Assembly: GCA_030248215.1 (NCBI GenBank)
Contig: JASANG010001881.1
Coordinates: 538,304-602,303 of the forward strand
DNA: 64,000 nt
Direction: 5' to 3'
From: Enoplolaimus lenunculus
Lineage: Eukaryota; Nematoda; Enoplea; Enoplida; Thoracostomopsidae
In this document: in pieces, positions 36,518 through 48,366 of the stretch
How the letters are laid out: each line of letters opens with the position of its first letter
Position numbering within the stretch: the stretch's first letter is position 1
Notes under the pieces: generated by a model
Seen by the model: the letters and a program-made list of their open reading frames with translations, nothing else
Told to the model about the DNA's origin: nothing
Database searches by the model: none
Translations under genes and position numbers: made by a program

Positions 36518-36671
36518 TGCCTATGTTACTTTAAGGAGCGTCCAGGTTTCTGCTGGGTCCATAAAAGAGTAGGTTTAGATTCTAGATTAATTTATTGCTT
36601 AGGCTTATGCTTAGGCTTAGGCTAAGGAATCCGTTTAATCTAGTGTTACGGCCCTTAAAGTAACATTGGCC
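36518..36671 (+). mobile_element. TTAGGC MITE, subfamily B
   Basis: Left end GCCTATGTTACTTTAAGG, right end CCCTTAAAGTAACATTGGCC, with AAAAGAGTAGGTTTAGATTC and TTAGGC units inside. Confidence 0.83.
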
Positions 36672-37007
36672 CCTTTCGTTATCGACCAACTACAAGTTTT
36701 ATAGAAAGCAAAATGTTTTAAATTCGTGCAGTCAATATTCGACTCACTACAAGTCTATTAATGAGTTCAATAAACCTAAAAACTTTTCTGTTTACGGATA
36801 AAATCAAAGGTTGACTATAGAAGATTGAACCTCGACTCGAAAGGAAACACCAGATTACAACTGTTAAACACAGACCATTTGTGTAATGTATAATTCGCAT
36901 CCATAAATTATGCCAAGTTGTTTTTAGGTTCTTTACGTTAAAAATGTTAAAAGTTTACCAGAACTTTGCTCCAGAAACGTTCGTTACAGTTAGCAACGAT
37001 GGGCACC

Positions 37008-37098
37008 AGGGTGCAACCGGACGTCCGGTTCCAGTTCCGGCGTTTTTTCAGCTTCCGGTTCCGGTTCGTGTATAAATTGTAATTCCGGTTGCACCCTG
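37008..37098. mobile_element. Short hAT-type MITE with 8-bp target duplication
   Basis: Ends CAGGGTGCAACCGG and CCGGTTGCACCCTG, inverted. Flanks ATGGGCAC (37000-37007) and ATGGGTAC (37099-37106) match at 7 of 8 positions. CAGGG tips and an 8-bp duplication fit the hAT superfamily. The element is 91 bp long. Confidence 0.82.
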
Positions 37099-37358
37099 AT
37101 GGGTACTGTTAAAGACAGGATTAGGACTGGATACTGCAGTCCACAGATTTTGCGACAGTTATCGACCATAGTAAAAAAGGTGTTTGTTTTTTTCGCTTAA
37201 ACGTGATAAATTATCCGTTGTCACAGTCTTAATATATAACCAGAGGTCGGCTGGCACCTGGCAAACCTGTTATATGGCAGGTTATCTGGTTAAAATTATG
37301 GCTGTTATACAAAATGAAACAATGTTTATTATGTAATTAACTTTCAAAATGGTTAGTG

Positions 37359-37613
37359 CACTGTAAATTATAATGATTTGATTAATCAACTCAGAGATAG
37401 AAATTGTTAATTCTGGTTATTTCTTAGTTAATAACATTAAACAATCACTCTCAGTCGCTGCTGATTTAGACGCGTATAAGTTGATTAATTAACTCAGAAT
37501 GAGTTTAGTCAATCCACAATTCGGAGTTCTGAAAGACCTTATTCAGATCTCGGACCTCGGAGTGAATTCAAATCATTCTGAGTACAAACCAACTCACTGG
37601 AATTTACAATGTG
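37359..37613. mobile_element. CACTGTAAATT palindromic MITE, copy 1
   Basis: Ends CACTGTAAATT and CACTGGAATTTACAATGTG, with interior multiples of AACTCAGA and GAGTTGATT. Related to the copies at 56695 and 58308. Confidence 0.78.
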
Positions 37614-37804
37614 GTAGGCGGGTTTATAACAAAATGTTAACGCCGATTTTGCATGTCAGTTCACTTCGGAGACAAACAATTATAATAGACATCATCCTAT
37701 TTGTAACCATTTGCTTATATCGAAACCAAACTAAAATTGGTCTCAGCTAATAATCATTGCAAGCTTAGTCTGGGAAATGCTGCAAAATTCAAAATTTCTT
37801 TCAA

Positions 37805-40800
37805 CTAAAAGTCAAATCCGAACAAACCACTTGACCACAGTTCGACTGCTTCTCGTTTTCGCCGCGATGATTTCACATCTGAAATGAAATTAAATTTTAA
37901 AATTTTCAATCCCATCACAACATCCGCGCTAATTTTTCCGCAATTATTCGTTTTTTAAACTTTGTATTCAATATACTAAGATATTCTGCTCGTTTGCAAA
38001 AGTTACCAGGTGTACGCATGTTATTGAGCAAAACATTTTAGTCGATTATTAAACGTTTATTTTAAAATCTGTAAAAACGTCTTTTTGTCTTCATTTATTC
38101 CTGAATTTCAAAAATATTTCTGATCTGCCCATTTGACATTTGCAACCTACAACCCATAAGCGCCATAATACCTTGATTAAGCCGATTTCTAATTGAAACT
38201 AATTAGAAATGAACCTTCAGTGGTTTCGGAACTGAATTCATATTTATGAGTTGGCCTTGATAAAGGCTTAGGCAAAGGCCTCAATTGACGAGGCTTTCAT
38301 TAAAACTTTTCATAAACATAGACATAAGCCTGAGTCTGCGCCTGCATTTTTAGTAGCGCAGTGAACAATAACCAGCTGCAACGAATGCTTACCGTCATCT
38401 GCTTTCATAGCATTTTCATCCATATCTTCACTACTATCGAACATTTTCGACTTGGCATAATCCAGTAACGATAAACAAACGTCAGTGCTTAACATATCTT
38501 TGCATTCAACATTTTGCATAAACGGAGGTAAACTTAAATTAAACAGCTTCAATTTAAAAGAATGGCTTAAAGTTGCATTAAATAACTTTTTTAAAATATT
38601 TCACAATCTGATCGTTCAATATTTATAACAAAAATGTCAGTTGGTGTACCGAAACTCGTAACCTATTTAGCGTCTAAGAGTGTCTTGAGCCCCATTCACA
38701 CGTGCTAGTTTTTTTGCGAGAACTTGCAGCTGCAAATTGCACGCAGAACTGGCATTTTTTCATCAGCCAATGAGAAAGCGGCTGCAATAAATTCATTGAA
38801 CTTGCATGGTTATTCACACATGTGTTCTAAATTGCTAACTATGATTTTCCATACCTGCAACTACAAGTTTTTAACGGGATTTTGAACAAAACTCGCAAGT
38901 GCAAGTGGCAGCTGCAAGTTCTCGCAGCAAAAACTTGCACGTGTGAATTGGGCATAAAACGTTTTATTGCAACAAATTCCAAGTTTACTTTTTCGTTCCG
39001 GCGGCGTCTCGAATACACTGGCATGTCTGTGGGAAAAAGTTGGATTCAAACTTTTTCTGTAAATCACCCAAAATCAACGCTTTCGCTTTAATCGCCTGTT
39101 GCAGTCCAGTTTCGTCAGCGCATTCAGCCAGTGCGTCTACGCTACAGCTACAATATGACGAATGCTTTGATGACAACGTTTCAAGCAATTTAGTAAAATA
39201 CACGCCTCGTTTGACTAAACTGAATACAGCCATTCACTAATATTCATTCGCCTCTGTTGGTGCCAATCCAGTATCCGGCACAATTCAGACACCGGGGCCA
39301 ATTTTAATGGAACGTTAGAAAACCCAATCTCAAATGGATACAGGACCTATTGTCCCTTTAGGTTTCATTAAATGTGAAAGGAATCACTCGTCTGCTTCCA
39401 AAAATGGCTAAACGGTTGAATGAAACTGTACGCGAAACGTGTGAATTGAAGAATTTCAAAAAGTTTAGTTCAATAAAACCGCAAAATTTGATGACGTATT
39501 GCTAACAGCTAATCAGTGCTCTAAAAAGTTAGGACTCATGTAAAGATCAGGAACGGAACGTTTTTCTGTGGGACTACAATATAGTAAGCTTAAGCTTTAG
39601 ACTAATTTTTTGCTTGGCTTAGGCTTAGGCTTAGGAATACGCTCATTCTTACTCTTAGGCTTAAACTCAGGCTTAGGAATATGCTTATAATACTGTTCCG
39701 TCCCAGCTCATTACATTGGCCAAACAGCAAAATAAATAACACTGACAAATCAGTTGTGTAAAATAGCATCATTCAATTAATTCATACCTAAGAAAGCATT
39801 CATTTCAAATCTCTGTTCACTGTAAACGAACGCGTAAACAGGGCTCATAAATGGCGTTTTTGAGTCAGTGACTCTTTTGTTGGAATTACTGTAAAACGGT
39901 TGTTAAATACTTTTTCAGTTTGCAATACGAAAAACACCCATCAAAATCTTGATCAATGAGAGGCGCCCGTTTTTCCGCGTTACTCGAATAGAGCAAGCTT
40001 AAGCTTTATACTAATGTTTGGCTTACGGTTAGGCTTAGACATAGTTTTAGTGTTATACGCTCATTCTTACGCTGAGGTTTAATTTTAGGCGTAGATTGAA
40101 GCATAGATTCTCTTATACTATTGTTACACCCCTCAATGTAAAATTAGCTGAATTTTTTATAGAACCGACTCTATTTTTAAAATCATAAATTACGTTCTAG
40201 CAACCTGTAACCAGTTGATCATAACGGCCACTGTATAGACCAGAGCCGCAACAGTAGTATAAACATATTCTTAAGCCTAAGCCTACGCCTAAGCCAAAGC
40301 GTAAGCCTAAGCGTAAGCCTAAGTGTATGAGTGAGCCTATTCCTAGCGTAATCGTAAGCGTAAGGATGAGCCTACTCCTAAGCCTAAGCCTAAGCGTAAG
40401 CAAACGCAAAAAAGTTAGTCTAAAGCGTAAACCGACTCTATTACAGCCCCGCCGGCAAAACGATCCGGCCCTGTTCAATACATGGGCCGAGTGGAGCCAT
40501 CATATTTGCAAATTAGGAAAAAACGTACAATCGAGCTAAACAGCCAACTGGACTGGTTTCAATAGCTTCATGCAAAAGATGCATTAAAATATCAGACAGC
40601 TGTTTCATGTTTCGTTCTACAGATCTGCCGGATTTGACAAAATGTTTCACTGAAATAAAAATAAAATCGCATCTGGAGCCAAAAAAGACAAAACTTTTAC
40701 TCTCCCCGTATTAGAAAAATTTCAATCTGGTGTCTCAGTTCCCTTAAATCTTTGTATATCCCTAAAGGACTAACTCCACTTCAGCATGTACATAGAGCTG

Positions 40801-43800
40801 GCCACAAACGTGAATCAAATTTAAAATATTGCCAAGCCCGTTTTGCTTTTGGATAATTTATAACAAAATTTGTCTTAAATAAAATCATTATTGTAAAATT
40901 TTTAAGTTTATTTGACACCAAACTCATTCCGACAATCCCTGTAGGATCATTTCAAATTAATAGCTCACGTTACCATTTGGATGCTTGCTGCATGTTGTTA
41001 ATATCCTTAAAACCATGCTTACAAATCAAATGTACGCGAAAGGACGTTTGTATATACTTTGTAGACTCAAATGTTTGAAACTTAAGCTTAATTTGAATTT
41101 CAGACCTAAGCCCGTATTCTCAAGTGTGTGTAGCACCTATTACCTGTTAGTGACACAAGTCCAGCAACTTTGGAACCAGCACATGGTTATTTTCGAAATT
41201 CAGCACATTGTTCATTTTGAGTTGTGCAATAATTGCAGATGTTTGTCAATTGGATAACCTATCGCTAACTGATGATAAGTGCTATACACGTTTGAGAGTA
41301 CGAGCCCTTAACTCAGTTCAGGTTCTTTTTTAAAATTTGGCTTTGACATTTAAACTTCGTCTGAAACTTTTTTATTAAAGTAGTAAAAACTTACCAAATT
41401 TAGCAACATCTTTATCGTCAATGAATCCTTCTTGCTGCAGCGTTTTACCAAATTCTGTCAAACCACAAGTCCCAAAACAGGTTTTAAAGGATTTCGGTAA
41501 CATTTCCATTAGGATCGACTTGGCACACAGCGGACGAGATATTTGTTTATACGAACACCCGCTGTAAACAATAAAAGTGGCGCTATATTTTTCATCTTTT
41601 GACACATGAATATTTTCGCTTTCATGTGAGATGTAAATTCAAGGTAAGATTCGATTCCCAGTCACTTAGGTGGGAGGCGTTTACGTTGACCACTCAGCTA
41701 TAGGAGCTTGACGCTCCAACCCGACGGGGCTCTCACGTGTTGTAGAGATTTTGCACTTCGCATATATGTTAGAACTATTAAACGCTGTTCGCAGTGTCTG
41801 TGTTGCTCGTATATTATTTGTATTTAGTTGCTCATAGTATACTGTATGAGTTAAAGGGTTAAATAATTTTTCAGGACAACAACTATGGTTTGCAACGGAA
41901 AGCAATGTCCTTATCTTTCTACTGTCATCTTGGCAACTTACAGTATGAAGCCTGCATTAAAAGAATGTTACAAAAACTTTCTAATCAACAATATACATCT
42001 CTGCCAGTCACAGTATCAATTCCTGGTTGAAGGTACGTAAATATTGGAGCCTTTGGCTATCGTCCAGTACTGTCTGGTAATCATCATAATACGGCAACGG
42101 GGTTCAAAAATAAGAACAAGTGTCCCCCCCAGCAGGTATTCATTTCCGTCAGGTAAAGACATTTTCTGGTTTAATTAACGATTGTTTGCAATTTAACAAA
42201 TGCAATTTAACAAATTTGAATGTTTTACAGGTTAAGTATTATTCACTTTTGCAAAATACAACGACGCCGGTATCGGTTCTATGCTGGAACGATGCCCAAA
42301 ATACGTATATTTGTTTGTTCTGGCTTTAATAATATAGATTACGGTTTGAAGTCGTATGAAAATGTTTAAACGTAAATTTGAGAGAAAACTTTTAATACAA
42401 ACCTGCCCATTTTTTGTAATAAACAATTTTGGCCATCTTTTACAATGGTTGTGAAAATTTTTTTGAGTCGTAAAAACGCTTCGCCAAGTGTTGATTCGAG
42501 TCCATCAACTGTCCCTGGTGGGGCACATTTGTCAAATGGGGTTCCATCAATGCATCTGTAAAACTGTATCAGTTTAAAGGCTCATGTACATTTCAGTCAC
42601 ATTTAAAGTTAAGACTTAACCTCTCAGGTATGCAGACACTTGAAAATATATCATATGACTGTCGAACAAAATTTGCACAAAATAATATGATATTTCAGCA
42701 CAAATAGTTACTGTCACATCATGATAGCTCGTAGCTCAATTTTTTAATTTGACAGCGTTTTATAACATTTAAACAAAATGTTACCCGCTATTGTGGATAA
42801 GACAAAACGGGCTCCGTAAGCCTAAACCTAACTTTGCCTAAGCCTAAACCTAAACGGAATACTACTCGACAAAGCGTACAAGAAACGGTTTAAATATTGG
42901 AAGTTTGGTTGAGAGCCTGGTGCATACCGTTTCAAAATTTAATTTTGTGCAAAATTTGAAAACAAATTTGTTCTTCTATAAATATCTGAAATAGTTCATT
43001 GACCTCTGATGAAATTAACTAAAATAAGTTACCACCCCTAATTTTTCAGTATCCTCAAAAAATAAAAAGTTAGAATGGTAAAGTACTACTTAATAATTTT
43101 AAATGTCTTGTGGCGTCTTCCAGCGTCGCTTGACACAACGCGGCGTCGTACGCGAATTGTCAAGCAGCGATGGACGACACTGTAAGACAATTTTTTAAAG
43201 AATTTTTTTTTACTTTCATTCACTGCAAGTGAACGAGATCCTGATACTAATCAGCGCTTCAAATTTACTCTCGCGTTAAAAACTGATACAACTTTGGGCT
43301 CATATAAAGATCATGGGCGGAACGTTTTTCTGTGAAACTACCAAAGAGTAAGCTTGAGGTTTAGACTATTTTTTGATTGGCTTAGGCTTAGAAATATGCT
43401 CATAACATACTGTTTCGCCTCTGTTGTTTACATTGGCCCAACTTTGGTTCGAACTGAATCCTAAAAAATACCGCAGTTTTAAAAATGGTAAATTTTCGAC
43501 CTCAAAAATTTTGGGATTTTATTTGAAAAAAATATTTGTAAAACTTTACTCTGCAGTGCATCGAAACTTTGTTTCGCCTAAAAATTCAAAAACTTTAAAA
43601 TATCGCTCAGTTCGCTCGCGCATATGCGCTAAGCATTGTGGAAGCGTAGTTGGATGCCGATGATGTTTTTCTTCGTACGCAATCCGTTTGACCAGCTTGT
43701 ACGGACCAGCAAATACGTCATATGGATCTTTCAAGCCACCGCCACATAACTAAAAGTTTAAGTAACTACAGGAATATGAAAAAGCCCAGCTTAAGGACTC

Positions 43801-44766
43801 TTGAAATCCTTTAAAGGTTTGATAACTGAGTTTAAGCAACGTTAGCGTAATTACAAGGTTTCGCCCATGTCAAGATGAGAGGCGGAACGGTTTTCTATGG
43901 GATTGCACCAGAGTAAGCTAAAGCTTTAGACTAATTTTTATGCTTGGCTTAGGCTTAGGCTTTGGCATGGGACTACGCTTATTATACTGTTCCGCCCCTG
44001 TTCTTTACATTGGCCCAAGGTTTTGTGTTATGGTTTGTGAGTAAATCAGGGTCTCCGGCACGGCGATTTAAAGAAATCTGTGGACATAATAAAATATTTG
44101 TTGATGGGTATTTAACCACTGAGATTTAGAAGATTAGAATTTCAAAATAAGTGAAACGCTAATTGCATCTGGCATCTAGACCTTAAATTGGTATACGGTT
44201 TGATGAAACTGTTGTTGTTCGAATTGGTATAATTGTAATAGTGCCGACACTTCTGGTGTAAGTCAATTTGTCTCAGCCCAGCAGTATAAAATTAAACTTA
44301 ATTAACCTAAATGAGATCCTGACGCCGCCCCGATTTTAATAAAAGCAACTGCCGGTGCAAAATTCAACCTTCAGTCCAGTCGCGAGTAAGTTGTCGCTCA
44401 CTGGTTAGAATGTTTGACAGGTAGCGCTGAGGTTGTGAGTTCGGGGCGTTCAAGTTTCAACTTTCTCAACTTGTGTGTTGTATTGTTTTGAATTCCAGGT
44501 TTATTGTCGTAACGTGGATTCAGTGGCTGCGCTGTATAAGAGTAAAAAAACCTGGCGAGGAACAAGCGAAACTCAATTTTAGAAGTAAATCTAAGCACAA
44601 AATTTCAGATATAATCCGTGTTGAGAGGCAATGCCTCGATGGCTAAAATTAGATACGCTAGTGTAAGTTATGCTAATTTAACGCAACGCACACGAAGAAG
44701 TAATTAACTCACAGCATTTGGTGCCAATACAACCACAACTGCAACGAGTAGATTCCACCGAAACAT
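37805..44766 (-). CDS. Secreted cysteine-rich protein with C-terminal RRKR site, 7 exons, unknown family
   Basis: Exons on the minus strand: 44766-44713, 43749-43550, 42555-42403, 41561-41395, 39214-38989, 38532-38393 and 37878-37805. Phases at the junctions are 0, 2, 2, 1, 2 and 1, and each donor and acceptor pair matches. All introns are GT-AG, with good donors GTGAGT, GTAAAG, GTAAGT and GTAAGC. The sum is 1014 nt, or 337 residues. Exon 1 is a clean signal peptide (MFRWNLLVAVVVVLAPNA). The mature part has about 17 cysteines, including motifs FDKCAPPG, TCFGTCG, YCSCS and TCQC. The protein ends with SSRRKR followed by EAVELWSSGLFGFDF and a stop. RRKR fits furin-type processing, so a 15-residue peptide could be released. 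I do not recognise the family. The start has context CAAGCAATG. The weakest links are the exon 3 donor (GTTTGT) and the exon 6 acceptor. Confidence 0.75.
38690..38953. mobile_element. CACACGTGCAAG-type MITE in intron 5 of the Cys-rich gene
   Basis: Ends CCCATTCACACGTGC and GCACGTGTGAATTGGGC. The arms contain CTTGCAGCTGCAA and its inverse. It starts about 35 bp inside the intron from the exon 5 donor. Confidence 0.88.
38963..38987 (-). promoter_or_regulatory. Alternative 3' end of the Cys-rich gene: in-frame stop plus AATAAA after exon 5
   Basis: If the exon 5 donor (GTAAAC at 38988) is not used, the frame stops within two codons (stop at 38987-38985). An AATAAA lies on the minus strand at 38968-38963. 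That would give a 268-residue form ending AAGTKK without the last two exons and the RRKR peptide. The arrangement is visible; its use is inference. Confidence 0.45.
39532..39721 (+). mobile_element. TTAGGC MITE, subfamily C, in intron 4 of the Cys-rich gene
   Basis: GGACTCATGTAAAGATCAGG left end and ATTACATTGGCC right end surround TTAGGC units and ATGCTTATAATACTGTTCCG. Confidence 0.83.
39958..40150 (+). mobile_element. Decayed mosaic TTAGGC element
   Basis: Interior wording (GAGCAAGCTTAAGCTTTA, TTAGGC-like units) resembles subfamily C, but the right end (TGTTACACCCCTCAATGTA) resembles subfamily B. It is old and diverged. Confidence 0.5.
40226..40488 (-). mobile_element. TTAGGC MITE, subfamily A, inverted, in intron 4 of the Cys-rich gene
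   Basis: Ends GGCCACTGTATAGACCAG and CCTGTTCAATACATGGGCC, with long runs of CCTAAG and CGTAAG units. Confidence 0.83.
41108..41311. mobile_element. GTGTGTAGCA-family inverted-repeat element in intron 4 of the Cys-rich gene
   Basis: Ends GCCCGTATTCTCAAGTGTG and TTTGAGAGTACGAGCCC, with GTTAGTGAC and its inverse inside. This is the cleanest copy of the family. Confidence 0.82.
41588..41812 (-). mobile_element. tRNA-derived SINE-like element in intron 3 of the Cys-rich gene
   Basis: Minus strand TAGCTGAGTGGT (A box) and GGAATCGAATC (B box), with GAGAGCCCCGTCGGG upstream. Similarity to 11990-12205 extends over about 200 bp, including CACATGAATATTTTC. Confidence 0.7.
43296..43439 (+). mobile_element. 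TTAGGC MITE, subfamily C, in intron 2 of the Cys-rich gene
   Basis: Left end GGGCTCATATAAAGATC, right end TTGTTTACATTGGCCC. It has a short interior with only a couple of TTAGGC units. Confidence 0.8.
43862..44015 (+). mobile_element. TTAGGC MITE, subfamily C, in intron 1 of the Cys-rich gene
   Basis: Left end CGCCCATGTCAAGATGAG, right end CTGTTCTTTACATTGGCCC, interior TTAGGCTTAGGCTTTGGC. Confidence 0.8.
44388..44455 (+). mobile_element. tRNA-like head of a second SINE-type repeat
   Basis: GTCGCTCACTGGTTAGAAT resembles an A box and GGTTGTGAGTTCGGGGC a B box at tRNA spacing, inside intron 1 of the Cys-rich gene on the opposite strand. Only one copy was noticed. Confidence 0.35.
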
Positions 44767-47700
44767 TGCTTGTAAGACGGTAAAATTTATCAATGGTTGT
44801 ATTAAACACTTATTCTCTAAAACCGTAAACAAACTCGATTTAAGCTTAAAATAATCTTGTTGTACTAACGTAACTTTCTATTTTAACTAAATATAGTTGT
44901 TGCTAGCGCTTAAACTGATTGAAATATTCATTCATTTCTAATTTAAACAAAACTAAATTGAACTATGGAAACTTTAAGACATTCGTCTAAAACGTGGTTT
45001 AGACGCAAAGTTTTTAAATTTTATATATCGGTCATTACTTTAAAGTTTATTTTAGCCCATTTGGCCAAAAGGTGTCGTAATACAAGTCATTTGGCATATT
45101 TTAACGTTTAAACAATATTGTGTGGTAAAACTTAAAATAACGAATTCGGAACGTTCACATTGAACGCTGATTATCATATTCATTTCACAGTATATTTATG
45201 CGCCATTCATTTTATCGTGTGCCCGCCGTGTTGAAAATTGACGCAACCATTTCCAAGTACGGTTTTGAAAACGGTTTGAGAAGACAATTGAATTTCAAAA
45301 GTATTTCAATTTCCCACAATTATCGAATTTTCAAACTCAAGTAGTTAATTGGTAAGATTATTTGATGTTCAATTCACCACTACCGATATTTAAAACAAGG
45401 ACAATGGGAAATTGCGCCATTTTCCAAATTCAATTTCCGCTTAGCCTTCACACATGAATTACCCATGTGGAAATTGAAAGACAAGCATAAATTTTAACAA
45501 TTTAAGGTTATTGTCCTTCTTATCGAAAATTGAATTTACAGTTTACAATTTTAGTTGTAATATTGTCTTCACAAAGGTTGAAATTTTGCAACTCAAACTG
45601 AAAATAAAAAGATCGCAATGAGAGTTGCTAGAAATGATGTTTGATGGGCCACCCAACTCACAAGGGGGAAATTTTGCGATTGAAACTTCAACTGAAAGTA
45701 GTAACTGAATGTGATGGACCACCTAAGTCACAGGGTTGAAATTTTGCACTAAATTTGAAGTTTTAAGAAACTGCAAGGAAAAGCGTACAAGATCAGTGAT
45801 TAGTAAACATGTTGCTTGCCGATGGTCAAATCAACTTCCTGTATCACGATATCACCATACAGTTCGGGAATCAAGTATGCAATATGAACACCTAGAGCGA
45901 AAATCCAGATATGGGGAAACCCATTCAAGGGCACTGCATTTATTTGTAAGCAGACTAAATAGGGTTGGGCCCGTAGCCAAGGACAGGGACAAGGGTGGCT
46001 CAACCCCCCAATTGATCCAAAAAAGTTTAAAAATATTTAAAATTGTGTTAACTCAGCTCAAAAAATCGTGTCGCGCTCGCGAATACTTCGTTTTGCAATC
46101 CAATTTTTCATCCAGCAACATTCAAAAACTGACTGTTTGTATTAACCAAGATAGTCAGTTTTACACTTAAATTAAACCAATTTTTGCTAAAAAAGTAGCA
46201 ATTTGTCGTATTCGCGCTAATTTTTTGTTAAATAAAATGTCTCAAATATGGCTGATTTTGAGTAAAATTGGCTGAAAATTTTTACAAATGTCAAAACATA
46301 CCGGATGTTCGTCTGTCGTTAAATTAGCAGCGATTCGTGTATGGAAAAAAGCAAAAATGCTACATTTATTGCAAACATTTATGGATTGACAGAGCATCGG
46401 CTGCTACAATTTGAATTATCGAATTTTATAGAATTTTAAACTTTTTTGAAATAATTAAAATTTTAGTTTGAAATGTAGAAATATTTGTTGCTTAGCTGAA
46501 ACTAAGGGGAAACTAACGCTGATGGTTCCAGCTGGCGGTTTTTGATGACATATGATTGACTTATGCTCATGAGTGTACGCTCAAAATAATATTTCTATTT
46601 AAGAAAAAATTTCTTAAATTTAAAAACCATGGTTAACAAGGTGCACTTGAAAGTATTTTTGTTATAACAGATAAGTTTCCGAAAATGTTTTGAAATAAAG
46701 TCTAAAAATAAACGTTTTCCAGTTATTTTTAGAAAAATTCTCTTACATATCAGAAAATCTTTTCTGACTTGCCACAGAAAAGCTTTTCTGAAAAAGTTCA
46801 GAAATACTTTTTTGTGCGAGCCAATGTTTTAGAAAGACGGTCACGACGTACGAAAATTTCCAAGAAAGTTTCTTGTTTTAACAACGGAAAAAGTTCCTGA
46901 AACCCTGTCCAAAAATCCCGATGAATGCGATTTGTCCTCTGGAAACCTTGCATGATTGCTCCCTTGGTTGTAGTCAGACTATTCCACCGACGAACCCGGT
47001 TTATAATATGAGGGAGGAAAATTTTAAACAACGGACACCTGTGTGTTTCTATTTTAGGGCTTGGATTAAAAAAGTAGCAATTTTAAAATTAGCCTGCCGC
47101 TAACCAAAAAATATGTTCAGCCGGGCCCGTAGCCAAGGGGAAGAGGGGTAAGCCCCCCTCCATGAAAATTTTTAACCTTGCTTGTAAATCATTAAAAACC
47201 CTTGACTACCCCTCTTGAAAAATTTGTTAGCCCCCTAACAAGGTGGGCTGGCTACACGGACCTGTGTGAGGTTTCCAGTTTCCTTCTGGGGGAGATTATT
47301 GTGAACGGCGCTTTAGATCAGAAATTGAGCTGTGTTTTACGGTATACTGTATTACTGTAATATTGCAAGAAAGTTTATTTGACATAATTTGAACAAAAAA
47401 CTGGCAAACAACAAATGACATATGAAAAAAGACGAAAATGCAAAAATATTAACTTAAAAACCTGTTTTAAATCAATTGATAGACCATGTTTTTTTCGATT
47501 TTGGCTGGCACCAAATTTTAAACCAAAATAACATCAATTATACCAAACCAGAAAATACTGTATTGAGTATTAAACTGGTCAAATTTTAAATACATGCGAG
47601 CCAATGTTTGAAATTATGCCTCGTGTACAGATCGAGCAGACTGTTTTTCCACAGGACTGCAACAAAGTAAGATATTTGAGCTTCTCATGGTGTTCCCTGA

Positions 47701-48310
47701 TCATTTCGCAAACAGATTTGATTTTCAAACTATTCGAACTTTTGGGGTCCTAACACTCTTCTTGGGATTGAAATATTTCGTCAAAAAAGTAACATATATT
47801 AATCAGACGATGTACCTGTATGGCGCTGAGTAAACGGTGTTAAAATTTCCTCTGCAAAACTCGTGGTTTACAGGTTATGGATAAATGGCTGATTCGGCAT
47901 CACCCTAAGTGGTTGGCTGAGGGTCAAATCAGTTTTCGATCATAACTCCGGATCTACATTGACAAGTACAGTGGATACCTAATAACAGTAGCCCTAAAAC
48001 GAGAAACGCAACGAAAAACATTATAAAATCAGTAAAACAAGAACGGGATTAATGCCGGATTCTGCCTCGATTCCAATACCAAATCAACGCTAAATTTATA
48101 CTTAAGTGTTGTAATCTGAACACAAAAAAATAGCGTCAAGTATTTCGCTTGCGATATTTGATCACCAAACTTACTTGTTTCCGTTCTAAGCTGCCTTAAA
48201 ACACGGTATGGGTGTTTTCGTTTTGCTGGCTTATACCGCTAAACACGGCTGTTCATATCGGGTCAGTTTTGCCAATGTAAAACGCAAATCTCCAATTTTT
48301 CTCGTTATGA
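44767..48310. other. Intergenic stretch upstream of the Cys-rich gene
   Basis: AT-rich. It contains one GGCCCGTAGCCA element and a fragment of it near 45964. A 144-codon frame at 45736-46170 overlaps that fragment and is not supported as a gene. Confidence 0.55.
47123..47263. mobile_element. GGCCCGTAGCCA inverted-repeat element, second copy
   Basis: Ends GGGCCCGTAGCCAAGG and GGCTGGCTACACGGACC, with CCCCCCTCCATGAAAATTTT inside and its inverse. Confidence 0.72.
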
Positions 48311-48316
48311 TTTATT
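48311..48316 (-). promoter_or_regulatory. Candidate polyadenylation signal for the GPCR gene
   Basis: AATAAA on the minus strand (TTTATT on plus), 51 bp past the GPCR stop codon. Position and sequence fit the role. Confidence 0.5.
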
Positions 48317-48366
48317 CATATTTACAGAAACTATTCAACGTCACATTTACCCATAAGTCAATCTGA

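Larger units (their letters stand above)
33906..37804. other. Intergenic stretch between the sarcalumenin-like and Cys-rich genes
   Basis: The two genes converge here. Apart from listed elements and a TTAGGC-like word at about 34520, I see nothing. Confidence 0.6.
38533..44712 (-). other. Introns of the Cys-rich gene and their repeat content
   Basis: Intron 1 (43750-44712) holds a TTAGGC MITE and a tRNA-like segment. Intron 2 (42556-43549) holds a TTAGGC MITE and a short TTAGGC-like fragment near 42815-42865. Intron 3 (41562-42402) holds a SINE-like copy and a 55-bp dispersed repeat. Intron 4 (39215-41394) holds three TTAGGC elements and an inverted-repeat element. Intron 5 (38533-38988) is mostly one MITE. 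Intron 6, just outside this range (37879-38392), shows no repeat I recognise. Confidence 0.7.

Noticed and set aside
45736-46170. 144-codon plus-strand frame
   Set aside because: No signal, domain or splice support; it overlaps a transposon fragment with GGGCCCGTAGCCAAGG.
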